64,000 nucleotides of DNA, from NCBI GenBank assembly GCA_000320545.1, contig ADNK01000875.1, forward strand, positions 248,001 through 312,000, read 5' to 3'. Source of the DNA: Bigelowiella natans CCMP2755. Lineage: Eukaryota; Cercozoa; Chlorarachniophyceae. Numbering within the stretch: position 1 is the stretch's first letter; each line of letters starts with the position of its first letter. Below the pieces are notes generated by a model. It was not told the DNA's origin. It did no database searches and was given only the letters and a program-made list of their open reading frames with translations. Of this stretch, positions 39,275 to 49,800 are shown piece after piece. A program made the translations under genes and the position numbers.

Positions 39275-41077
39275 ATGCATACAAATAGTATTATCTCGGA
39301 AAGTTGGCTCCGTCGATTTTCGACCGCCACAGGTTTGTCTATGGAGTCATTACGTCTAACCTTCGAGACACAGGACTTCAGAAGGTTGCGCGTTAAAGAC
39401 CTAAAGAGTATCATACGTGAGCTGAAACATATTGCTCCGCGGAAATTCAATCATATGAATATGGGGGGGCGGAAAGAGAATCTAGTTGCTAGCATACAGT
39501 CAGCTCTTTCGCAGATCATTATTCATTTAATAAACCATCCACCAATTCCTGTTCCGGCAGTTCCAGTACCTAAACCTTTCCTCGCACGCTTTCAGCCACC
39601 CAAGTTAAGTACTGAACAGCTGGCGAAGATCTACAAGACGTCCATAGCTTCACCCACCCGGAGCCCCTTTTTCGAGGTCCACACTGCGGCAGAGCCTTTG
39701 AAACTTCTTGAGTTCAACTTTGCCAATACGCCTACACTCGAGTTTATAGTGACGTTGAAGGACAAATACGTATACGAAACGGGAATCGACTCTGACGATC
39801 AACTACACCTGGTGATGATTGATCTAAAATCAAACATGATTCCTTTCAATCGTAACTTCACTATTCGAATCAACTCTATTGAAATTGAACCGGCGGAGCC
39901 CCCCCGTGCGAAAGGAACGAAGAAGAAGGGCCTCCTTGTCTACTCCCCTCTTAATGTTACGCCGTACGCAAATATAAGGCACACCTCAATTAGGATCATG
40001 TGCAAGAGTGATCTTTTTACTAAATCAATGCACGGAGTTCTAGCGCTAGAGGTGAGTAAAAAACTCACGACGGAGGAGGTTTTCGAGAAACATCTGAAGC
40101 ATTTGAAATCTTATGAAAAACCTTTGAATACGGGGTCGCCAACAACTACTGCGAATACGGGATCGCCAACAATCACTGCGAAAAAAGCTCCGTCAACATC
40201 ACTCACAAGTGCGCAGTCCCCACCCCTCATCATGGTACCGAAGAAGGAGTGCTACGTGTGTAGGGAAAGAAACGACCTGTTGAGATGCTCTCGATGTAAG
40301 AAAATATGGTACTGTGGGACTAAGCACCAGCGGGAGGATTGGAATCGGCATCGCGCTGAATGCTTTGATTCGGATGACTCAGCTGCGGCTGCGAAGGCGG
40401 CCAGTATATATGCAGAAAGGGCGGAACATTGTGCGAACCTTGCTGTTGCAGCTGCACAAGCGTGTGTTGCGCATCATGCTGCCAATTCAAATTCAAGGAT
40501 AGAAACTGGGAAAAAACGAAGTTACCCCGGTTCCGCATCATCAGTGACGGCATCGTCGTCAGATGATCTTCTAGAAACAGATATCGTCTTGTCTATTCGC
40601 TGTCCCCTGTCGATAGTAGGGAAAATAGAGAGAGCGGCGAAGGGAAGGCACTGCCTACACCCTCAATGCTTCGACCTCATGTCATTCATACTTATCAGCG
40701 AGCAATCGTCCGTCTGGCAGTGCCCCGTGTGTCTGAAGCCATTGCCAATGAGGGACATCATCGTGGATGAAGACATGACACGTGCAATACAAGGTTGCGA
40801 TGAGGAGGTGACGCAAATTCGCCGCAGTCCGGAAGGGAAATTTACACCCGTTGTACCGAAAAACCCATCGGAGAAGAAGAAGAAGAAGAAAAGGCGCAAA
40901 AAAGAGCGCGTGAGAGAACCTTTCGACCCATCGAGCCTGTTCGCTGATGTCAATGAAAGCGTACCACAAGTACGGACAAACCCCGTCCTCGGCAGTAACA
41001 ACAACTCTTTAGCCACTACCACGGGTACTTACTCAAATCTTGGGTCGTCAGCCGAGGATGCTATTGTTCTGGATTAA
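39275..41077 (+). CDS. PIAS/Siz-type SUMO E3 ligase with an inserted MYND finger
   Basis: An intronless 600-residue gene among intron-rich neighbours. Order: SAP-like DNA-binding helix pair (about 37-78, LRVKDLKSIIREL), PINIT-like beta domain (about 125-280), a MYND zinc finger (326-363: CYVC, CSRC, WYCGTKHQREDWNRHRAEC), an Ala-rich helix, the SP-RING (438-500: IRCPLS, GRHCLHPQCFDLMSF, WQCPVCLKPL), a Lys-rich nuclear signal near 545-560 (EKKKKKKRRKKERVR) and a C-terminal SUMO-interacting motif (AIVLD). SP-RING ligases bind the UBC9-SUMO thioester and promote SUMO transfer to nuclear targets; SAP directs them to chromatin. MYND fingers bind Pro-rich peptides. I know of no canonical PIAS or Siz with one. 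The start is the first Met upstream of SAP; no intron is needed. Confidence 0.9.
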   Translation: MHTNSIISESWLRRFSTATGLSMESLRLTFETQDFRRLRVKDLKSIIRELKHIAPRKFNHMNMGGRKENLVASIQSALSQIIIHLINHPPIPVPAVPVPKPFLARFQPPKLSTEQLAKIYKTSIASPTRSPFFEVHTAAEPLKLLEFNFANTPTLEFIVTLKDKYVYETGIDSDDQLHLVMIDLKSNMIPFNRNFTIRINSIEIEPAEPPRAKGTKKKGLLVYSPLNVTPYANIRHTSIRIMCKSDLFTKSMHGVLALEVSKKLTTEEVFEKHLKHLKSYEKPLNTGSPTTTANTGSPTITAKKAPSTSLTSAQSPPLIMVPKKECYVCRERNDLLRCSRCKKIWYCGTKHQREDWNRHRAECFDSDDSAAAAKAASIYAERAEHCANLAVAAAQACVAHHAANSNSRIETGKKRSYPGSASSVTASSSDDLLETDIVLSIRCPLSIVGKIERAAKGRHCLHPQCFDLMSFILISEQSSVWQCPVCLKPLPMRDIIVDEDMTRAIQGCDEEVTQIRRSPEGKFTPVVPKNPSEKKKKKKRRKKERVREPFDPSSLFADVNESVPQVRTNPVLGSNNNSLATTTGTYSNLGSSAEDAIVLD

Positions 41078-41079
41078 CA

Positions 41080-44000
41080 GTTAAAAAAAATAGACTCCGT
41101 CCCTCGATGGATGATAGGGAATTGACTACTTGTCAGCTCTACTGTCCTCCTCTGCAATGTACTTCATGATCAAAGCATGATTTCAGGCCTAATAGCGCGC
41201 TTGCACATTCATGATGTGAGTCGTCTGTCTGGCGCTGGACAGCATGCGTTCATTCCCTCAAAAACCCGACAATCTAACAATGCACATTGTGGTCGCGACC
41301 CTCGATTACAGCTTCACACAGCATCTGGACACACGCGCAGCATGCGGCTAGCTAGCTAGCTAGCACTCTAGCACTCTAGCACTGCACTACTAGCTAGCTA
41401 GACTGGCATGACTGCCGCCGGCGGGGCTACATGACACACACCATGACGACTGTACTCATGTCTAGGCCGTGCGGCCAGCTCTGAAACTAGCTAGCTAGCC
41501 GGCACTGACACAACACATCCCATCAAAATCAAGAAAATGATGCCTCTGACACTGCTCTGACTAGCTGTGGCTACGGCCGCAGCTAGCGCGCAGGCCAACA
41601 TTCGCGTGCGCGTGGACTGCTGTGCTGCTCCAGAAGCTGGACTCTGTGACTCGGTGTTGCGCACGTGAAAATCAGATTGTTTCTCACTGCCTTGAGAGCT
41701 AGCTAGCTGCAGCATGTGAAGCCATCATGCATCAGTGTCGCGTTGACTGACAGCAGATGCTTCTAGGATTGCACAGTGCTAGAGTGGCACACAGCACACA
41801 CACGTTGCTAGGCACGTCGCTGGGTCGTCTGACATTGAAATGCAGAAACTGAATGCGACCGCCAGCATTGACACAGTTCCGCCTGGACAAGTGAGCAGGT
41901 CTCCCAAATGATGATGAGCCATGAGCCTTTTTCCGATTCTTCTCGAACCAGCGAAGTGCTTCTTGCTTGCTGAGAGAGCTCCAATCTCCTCCATCGTTTT
42001 TCTTCTTTGTTCCTTGCTCACACCAGTGTCGTCACCATCAGATGGAAGAGGAAAAGACGAACAAGTGTCAAGGCATGGATGAAGCAATTCCAACGGTGAC
42101 GCGCAGCCGAAAATGATCATCAGAAAGGCTCATGCACTGCTCGCTCATCCACTTCCTCCCATCTGAAAGTGGACAAATTTCGCTGCACTTGCCACCACAA
42201 ATGAATGAACAAATGAATGAATGAATGGATTCCATTGGAGCGGTTTGAAGGATCAGAATTGCACGTCTACTCATCCGTGCCCTCATCCCAGCTGAAGAAA
42301 CACCTCGCGGGGAGGAGGAGGAAAAAATGCCCATCTGTTTTCGGCGGTTTCATCATCAACGTCATTGCCAAGAACATCATCAACCTGGAGTTTGCGCGAC
42401 TTCAAGATGTGGCTGTCGCACTTGTTTGAACCATGCCGCCCCCTCCTCCTCCTCCTCCTCCTCCTCCTGTCAGTTTGGTCATCATTTCACATGTCGCAAC
42501 ATCAGAATGGATCCTTTTGCCGGTGCACTTGACCGGGTGCCCTCTGAGACCTGTCTAGCTGTCTGTCGTTTCATTCTTTGACGCTCCGGACTCTGCCAAA
42601 ACCAAAGTTTTGCTAGGGGCCCCCTCGGATGATCCAAACGTAGATCGTCGTGTGGACATGGCCTTCAGGAAGTTTTTGCTCAGAGTGGAGGTCTTGCGCC
42701 GTCAGCATTTTGCCGCACAGCCGCTGGTGTCATTGCAACACAATGACCACATCATGCCAATTTGAAAAACCAGCTGGTTGATTTGCTAGTCACAGTCCTC
42801 ACTGAAGCCAGTTCGAGGCACTGCATTTCGAACACTGCAAGTGTCTTGCAACACTTTGGAAACGTAGTTCGTCATCATTGTTCATCATTGTTCATTGTTC
42901 ATCATTGTTCATCCCGCCTTCTCGAAATGGGGTGCAGTCCATGCTTTGTTTTTGGACTGACTTTGCGCAAAACACGTGAATTGGTCAAAAAAGAGCATCA
43001 AAGTGCGCAGTGGATCACACGTCAGGGATCCGCACGGACGTCACGTTCGATTTGCAGGGCTTCCTGCACATGCCTGCGTCCACGTGCGATGATTTTCCCT
43101 TGCAGCAGCGTGCAATGCAACTGCGACAATGGATCCATCATTGCGCAACATCGAATTCCAGAAACACCCAGAGAAAGTTCAACGCTGAGACACGTGCATG
43201 CATCGCGATGCGTCGTCGGCATGGGCATGCACGCACGCTGCATGCAGCACGTGAGATCACGCAGCTGTGCAGCATCAACTGCTTCGATGACTGTGAACTT
43301 CTAGACTTGTCGATGTCGCTGAATTGAATGATTGCGAGCAATGAAGCAGACGTCCATGCACGTCGTGTGCACACATTTGGTGGTGAATTTCACACAGTGC
43401 CAGATTGGCGGTGCGTAGCTGTGGCAAATTTGAAATTGCACCGCTGACATGCACGTGCGCACACAAAATGAGCTCAAAACCAAGCCTCTGCTGACAGTGA
43501 CATGCAAGCCATGCACTCGATCATGAATGCGAATGATGTCCCACACATCCACGTCGTGCGTGTGGTCCGCCACCGCCCGTACCATCATGGATCAGACACC
43601 AAGTTGCGACTTTGTGTCTTGCATCATGGGGATGCAAGTTGTTGCATGGTTCATCGATCTCGCAGACAGCAAAGTTGTGGTGTCACTAGTTGGAATTGCG
43701 AATTGCCGCTTTCCAGTCGTCATTTCATTGTTCACATGCGGTGTGTCACATTTCTTCTACACTCGCAAACATGCCTGGAGAGGCACCATCCATGTGAGTT
43801 GCATGCTCACATTCGGTGAGCAAGAAGTCTTTTGTTTCGTCCATTGAATCCTCGTCAGCTACTAGCTCTGCAACGATTGTTTGGGAATCCAACACGCATT
43901 TTTTCCCTGGTGAATCTTGCATCACGCCGAGGATGTTTCCTGCAACAGGGGCTGTGACGGTTGTGGATCCTGTCACGGTGTTCCACACGGTGTGGTAGAG

Positions 44001-44708
44001 TTCTGGAAGAAACATCACAACAACAGCAGCGGTGACAGCAGCAGAACATCCTCTCATGAAAAACGCTTGTCTGACTTCGGTCAGATGAAAAAAACAGAGG
44101 AGGCGATGTGCGATCAACCAACATCAACCGACAAGTCATTAGTCATGGGGCGTGACCATCAGCAGAAGCAATTTGATGTCCTTCCCACTCAATGCGAAAT
44201 GGTTGGTCGCCTCTTCCAATTGGGGCTTCTTGGTTCCATAGCGGAACCACACGCGATCAGCAGACAAGATGCATTGGAGTTCAGATGTGCTAAAAACATT
44301 GTTCACGAATGCGAACTGTGCATGTCGTCGTTGGAAAATGGACTCCATCACTGCATGCCTTTGGTGGTTACGCATGCGTCAAACTGATCGTGCTCTTGCT
44401 GACGACATTGCGAATTCCGTTGCGGCAGTTCAGAGTGTGATGGAGTGAACAACACCCCCACATGTCAGATGAGCACTGATTGATTGTGCAAGACCTAGTC
44501 TACGACTCAACGTTTCTTGGAGATCTTGTTGATTGAGGACACGGATGAGTCAGCTTGTCCCATGATCCTTTCAGCCGCTTCAAGTGTTGTGCGTAGCTAG
44601 CGTTGCTTGGATGCAAGTAGCTGCGGTCAAATGACTCGGGTAGTTTTGTCATTTTGCTAGTTTGGTCAAATTCAAACACATGCATCAAGTGCAGGACCTT
44701 CGATCCGA
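41080..44708. other. Palindrome-rich region with decayed ORFs
   Basis: Contains CTAG clusters (41344-41400, 41485-41500 and 41700-41710) and GCATGC/TGCATG-rich sequence. Protein-like frames exist on both strands but lack starts, splice partners or recognisable domains: plus 43010-43327, minus 43746-44117 (AGNILGVMQDSPGKKCVLD) and plus 43917-44387. I read it as degenerate repeat sequence, possibly remnants of other mobile elements, into which or beside which the Copia element inserted. Confidence 0.45.
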
Positions 44709-44713
44709 GTGAA
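44709..44713. repeat. Target-site duplication, left
   Basis: GTGAA, identical to the five bases after the right LTR. Confidence 0.9.
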
Positions 44714-45071
44714 TTTTAGCGGACTAGCGGTAGCTGTTTGGCTTTTGTGCGCGGGACTGTGCTGTTGATGTTGGAAAGTCAACACGCGGTCTCGTGTGCT
44801 TTTGGATTCTGATGATGACTTGTGACTTGCGCTGCACGCATGTGCGCATTGGGTTCCGGCGCATTCGCGAAGATTCTCGAATCTTCCAGAATTCTCTCGA
44901 ATTCTCTCGAGTGTTTCTGGAAGGTTCTCGAAGCTTCCGGAATGTTCTCGAAGATTCTGGAAGTTCTGAGAACTTCCATGCGCATGTGCGCAGCGCAGCG
45001 TGCAGCACGAGTGGACGTGCGCATGCTGCGACAGCTCCTTGATCGTGGGTGGCGCGGCCAGACCGCTGACA
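44714..45071 (-). repeat. Copia 3' LTR
   Basis: 358 bp, identical to the right LTR except at the seventh base (C here, T in the other). Contains the two heat-shock-element arrays. Confidence 0.95.
44864..44962. promoter_or_regulatory. Heat-shock-element arrays in the 3' LTR
   Basis: Read on the plus strand, 44864-44891 holds six alternating TTC/GAA units each spaced by exactly 2 nt, and 44915-44962 holds ten more with the same spacing. This is the contiguous nTTCnnGAAn arrangement bound by trimeric heat-shock factor; three units form a site. Two GAATTC blocks lie between the arrays. Confidence 0.85.
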
Positions 45072-45090
45072 CGCCCCCATGGACGTGGTG
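45072..45090 (-). promoter_or_regulatory. Polypurine tract of the Copia element
   Basis: On the element strand ATGGGGGCG directly precedes the 3' LTR, in the position where plus-strand DNA synthesis is primed. Confidence 0.6.
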
Positions 45091-46076
45091 ACCACGATCA
45101 GAGTGCTGATGTGCACGTGCCATTTCTGCCATGGTGACAGAACTTTTGCACGGTGCTGCACATGGACGCCATTCCCAAAGGTTTCGGAGTCCGAATGGTT
45201 GGCAATGTTTTGCCGACCAAACATCGCACCACCAGACGCCCAAAAACTCTGTGCAGAGGCACAAAATTCCCAGGCTTGCAACTGGGCAAGGTGCCATGGG
45301 CATGGTGCACTCCGAAATCGGCAGGAAAAATTCTTGCCTGACTGGGCAAGGTGCCACCATTTCGGTACGAACTGGGACTTGTCCAAAAAATTAATTTTTT
45401 TTGAACGACACCAGTGTGCTTCCAGAAAAGAATTTTTCTGCGACACTGGTGCACTTCCAGAAAAAATTCTGGAATCCCCTGGGCACTTCCAGAAAGATTC
45501 CAGAAAAATTCCGGAATGCCCTACGTTCGTCACCTGCACCCACATGCGGTGTTGACCAAGGCTCGGTAGGTAGGTAGACAGGTGGGTAGTGCAAGTAGTC
45601 CTTTCCTCCTTCTTCTTCTTCTTCTGTTTTTCGTCATCAGCAGTACGAGCAGCACGACCCTTCTGGTTTGATCGTTGCTGTTTGATGCCATCTCTGTCAC
45701 TTACACTGTCACTACTGCTGCTGCTGTTTGCGTTGTGATGGCTACGGCGGTCTACTTTGAAGGGTTGTTTCTGATGCCCATGAAAGTTCCAGAAAGATTC
45801 CAGATTGTTGCTGCGTTTTTGTGAGACTAAGCTAATACTAGCTGTTTCGTTAGTGATATGACGAGGAAGGGGGGGTGGAGGAGCCCCCTCAAAGCTTTGT
45901 TGAGGGACCGCTGCTCTTGCCTGGTCCCGAACGTTCGACCCCAAGTATGCTTCGCCCTGTAGGCGCGATTTTGTCTCATAAGGTGCGGCCAATTTCGATC
46001 TATCGGTGTCCTTGCCATGATAACCTTTTGTGCCAGAACCCTCATTGTGATAGATTCCCCTTCTGCCTGCTTCCAT
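45072..46076 (-). CDS. Extra open frame between pol and the 3' LTR
   Basis: A minus-strand frame opens at 46076 and runs about 450 codons through the region after pol and on into the 3' LTR (to 44724). The first part is Ser/Asn/Lys-rich (SNQKGRAARTADDEKQ, a KKKKKKEE run); the middle contains Trp/Phe/Ser-rich repeats that reflect TTCCAGAA-like DNA. No homology is recognised and no transmembrane or envelope-like feature is seen. It may be a captured sequence or merely open by composition. Confidence 0.3.
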
Positions 46077-46589
46077 GAAGGGGGGAGCGAGGATTCTCTT
46101 ACCGGAAAGCTATAACGACGGTTATTGAATTATTTATATAATAATGAGTCATCACTGAGCACCATAAGGGGCGCTAACTTCCTCATAATGAATATTCACC
46201 GCTTCGACCGGCCTGGATCTGTGATAGCCATTTCTCTGCGTAACTATTTGGTTGTCTTTGTGAATAGGCCCTCCTTGGTAGTCATGCTGTGGACGATCCG
46301 TTAACCCTGTATGGAGACTCAAGTTCACGTGCCTTAGAAATCGCTATATTACCCATGCTGCTTTGTTGCGGTCTCTGCATTTCTTTATTGTGGCCATTGT
46401 ACATAGGAGCCACAGCAGATGCCTCGCCACTTCCAATATAATACCGATAATTGTGTGGATCTCCAGGCGATCGTTTTTCCTTTTGTTAACTTCGTAGGTA
46501 TCTTGTAGTATACAGCTTTTGCATGTTCTCTCCTTATATTTGACTTCGTATTTGTTATACACTAGGTATCTCGTCTTCATTATTATATC

Positions 46590-46705
46590 CGCCCCCATGA
46601 TTGTGCAGTGTCTGGAAGACACTGTGCAATCATATAGAAATCTATAGCGTATTCTACATTCGCCCCCATGATAGCGAGAGTGTCTGGAAGACACTGTGCA
46701 TATAG
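46590..46705 (-). repeat. Tandem 71-bp repeat with hairpin and polypurine-like motif
   Basis: Two units begin at 46590 and 46661. Each starts CGCCCCCATGAT (ATGGGGGCG on the element strand, the same motif that borders the 3' LTR) and contains an inverted repeat (GTGTCTGGAAGACAC). They lie in the region just after the polyprotein stop. Confidence 0.7.
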
Positions 46706-46826
46706 TCCATAGCAAGATACGCAAGGAAAGGTACACACATACAAAGATGTGTGCCATTAAAACCTTGCAGCCTATATGTTTATATGTTGTAGGTTTCTAA
46801 ATGGACGTGGGGCTTTCATAGGGCGA

Positions 46827-49800
46827 CTAAGCGGACGTGGGGCCGACAAGGCGAGGGAGCTTGTAAGGTAGAGTCTTTGTAGTTATTTTTCTTTTTCTGG
46901 TGCCTTGTAGCATGATGGTTAGTTTTTCTCTGTATGATATAGGGAACAAGAAATCACAGTGTTTCTTGTTGCTAGGTCCTGGTAGAGCCTTAGTAAGTAT
47001 ATCAGCGGGATTGTCCTCCCCAGGTATTTTGTTTATGCAGATCTGCTTAGTTTGATAGTTATCACGAACATTGTGATATTCTATCCTTATGTTCTTGCCT
47101 TTTTGTGTGAATCCAGGCTTGGCTGCAATGGAGATAGCTGCTTGAGAGTCACAATACACAGGTACAGGTTTCGGTATCTTCATCTTTAACTCCTGTAGTA
47201 ACTGAGTGACATACACTAACTCTCTGCATATATCTGATAGTGCTATGTACTCAGCCTCGCCACTGGACATAGCAACGACCTTTTGCTTGTTGCTCTTCCA
47301 GACAACAGGTGCGTTGCTTAGCGATATGAAATATCCTGAGTATGATTTACCCGTTTTCTTGCAGGTTTTCCAGGAGGCATCGACGTAAGCTTTAAGCTCA
47401 GGTTTGGACGCTGCTTTAAAGGTAATTCTTTTATCCTTTGTATTGACCAGATACTGCAGTAAGCGTACTGCAGCGATGTAGTGTATAGTTCTAGGATCTT
47501 GACTGTAGGAAGCTAGACGAGATAGAGTGTAGCATATGTCTGGTCTAGTAGCCACAGCTGCATACATTGCAGCTCCTATGATGGATCTGTATGCCTTTTG
47601 ATCCACCTTATCATGCTCCTCGTATTCGTCTAACTTCGATCCTGTTATCATTGGTGTTTTTGCTCTTTTCGTAGGCGTGATATCATACTTCTGGGCGAGT
47701 CTGGTGAGGTAGTCTTCCTGCGATATCCAATAGTTTCCCTCATTGTCGCTACCAACTCTTATGCCCAGTGTTTTCTTTAGCTCGCCTTCATCGCGAAACT
47801 CAAACTTGTCGCCTATTCGCTTCATGACAAAGTCCAGGTCTCTCTTATCTTGATATGCTATGCATATGTCATCCACGAAACATGACAATATGATGATTCT
47901 TCCTTGTCTGTGCATTATCATTAGGCAAGGATCGGAATAAAGCTGGACGAAGCCAATGGCGTTGAGATGCTCGAGCAAGGTAAGGCTGAATATTGCACTT
48001 GCTTGTGTCAGCCCATAAATGCTTTTGTTTACCAGTAGGGCTAGTGGAAGGCCACTGTTGTATAGCCGGATTTCCTCAGGTGTCTTCGGCTTCCACCCTT
48101 TAGGTATTTCCATGTGTACTTTACAGTCCATCTTTCCAGTTAGGAAAGCTGTAAGTATATCTATCCCGTGTAGTTTTAGCTTGAGGATAGATGCTATGGC
48201 TAACATTATCCGAAAACTATTTAGGGACAACGTCGGGGAATAAGAGAAGAAGAAGTCTTCTCCCGGGATCTGCGTGAACCCTCGCGCGACCAGCCTTGAC
48301 TTATACCGAATGGTATAGTCTACATTTATTTTCTTCTTGAATACCCATTTAGATGTAACGAAATTTGTATCCTTAGGTCGCACTACCAGCGTAAACGTTC
48401 CAAGTTTTCGAAGCTGGTGCAGTTCCTCTTCCGTAGAAGGTATCCAATGCTTCTTATCATCTCCTGTGATTGCATCGTCATACGTCTTAGGAAGGTCCTC
48501 GATCTCTTGTACTGATGGAGCTTTTATGTTCATCAGGCGGTCGTAATAGCTACCAAGTATTCCGTAACGAATACCAGGTACTCCCCTATTTTCTCTATTC
48601 GACCTTCGAGGTTTACTTTTTGCTTTTGTTTCAGGCCCACCATCCTCTGGCAACTCGTCAGTTGCACTGGATGGTTCGGGGGCGTCCGCGTCGGCAGGAC
48701 CTTCTGGATAAAGGTACGCCAAAGCCGAATCACTAACTTTGTTTCTCTTCAGCGAAGGAAACTTAAACACTGTGTGGTACCATTTAGTTACACGGACTCT
48801 TCTAATTTTCAGCGTCTTCGTGGCGACGAGAAAAGTACCAAATCTATCGTCATATCCCAACATACGTACGTATTCACCTCTAGCACCCATACCACCTGCA
48901 GGTCGGAGTTCCTTGTCGATGTGGTTTACTCCGATGCATCCCCAGGTAGTTAGATTCTTTAGATTTGGTTGCTCATGGTGCAGTAGTTCTTTAGGCGTTT
49001 TTCTACCAGGTGTGCTGCGATGTGAGGTGACGTTGTGGAGATATGCTGCAGTCTGAGCTGCGTAGGACCAGTATCCGACCGGTAAGCGTGCATGTTCTAA
49101 CATAGCTCTTGTTTTCGCCATGATAGTCTGTATGTGACGCTCGGACATTCCATTTTGCTCAGGTGTTCGGGCGGTGCTAGGAACCCATTTTATTCCTTCG
49201 GAGGTGAGCCAGCTATGTAGCTTTGCGCTCATATATTCACCTCCACCATCCGATCTGAATTCGTCTATGCTTCCACAACCTGGAAGCTTTCTGATGTGCT
49301 TTAGGAACTGTATGGTTTTCTGCGTAACTTCGCTTTTCTTTCTCATAAGCTCCAAGGTAACCCACCTTGTTCCTTCATGTACGAATATTACGAAATACTT
49401 GTAACCATCCATGCTGTTAGGCATGGTCTTTACATCAGAGTGAATTCTATTCCACATCCGGTTTTTCTTGTGGATAACAGGTACACATTTTTGCTTCTTT
49501 TTGACAGCATCGTCCTCAATCTTTGCTTTATTCCGATGCTGTTTCATCCTTTCTTGGGCGCTTGGATCAAAGATCGGAGATCTTTTTGTTTTGGCTACAT
49601 CACAGGCCTTGCAAAAGATCTTCTTTGGTATTTTTATCGTCTTGGAATAAGGTAAACCTTCTGTAACTGCATAGGTGTCTCTTATCTTATCCGCTGCGAT
49701 GTGCCCTAGGATGTTATGTGCGTGCTTGATTGAAGATGGCTGTTTCATTGGGTAGGATTTAAATCTTTGTGTTTTTGTACTTTTGTTTATTTGTTTATAT

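Noticed and set aside
44794-45042. 82- to 89-codon ORFs repeated in both LTRs
   Set aside because: The identical copies exist only because the LTRs are identical; the residues reflect the TTC/GAA heat-shock arrays.
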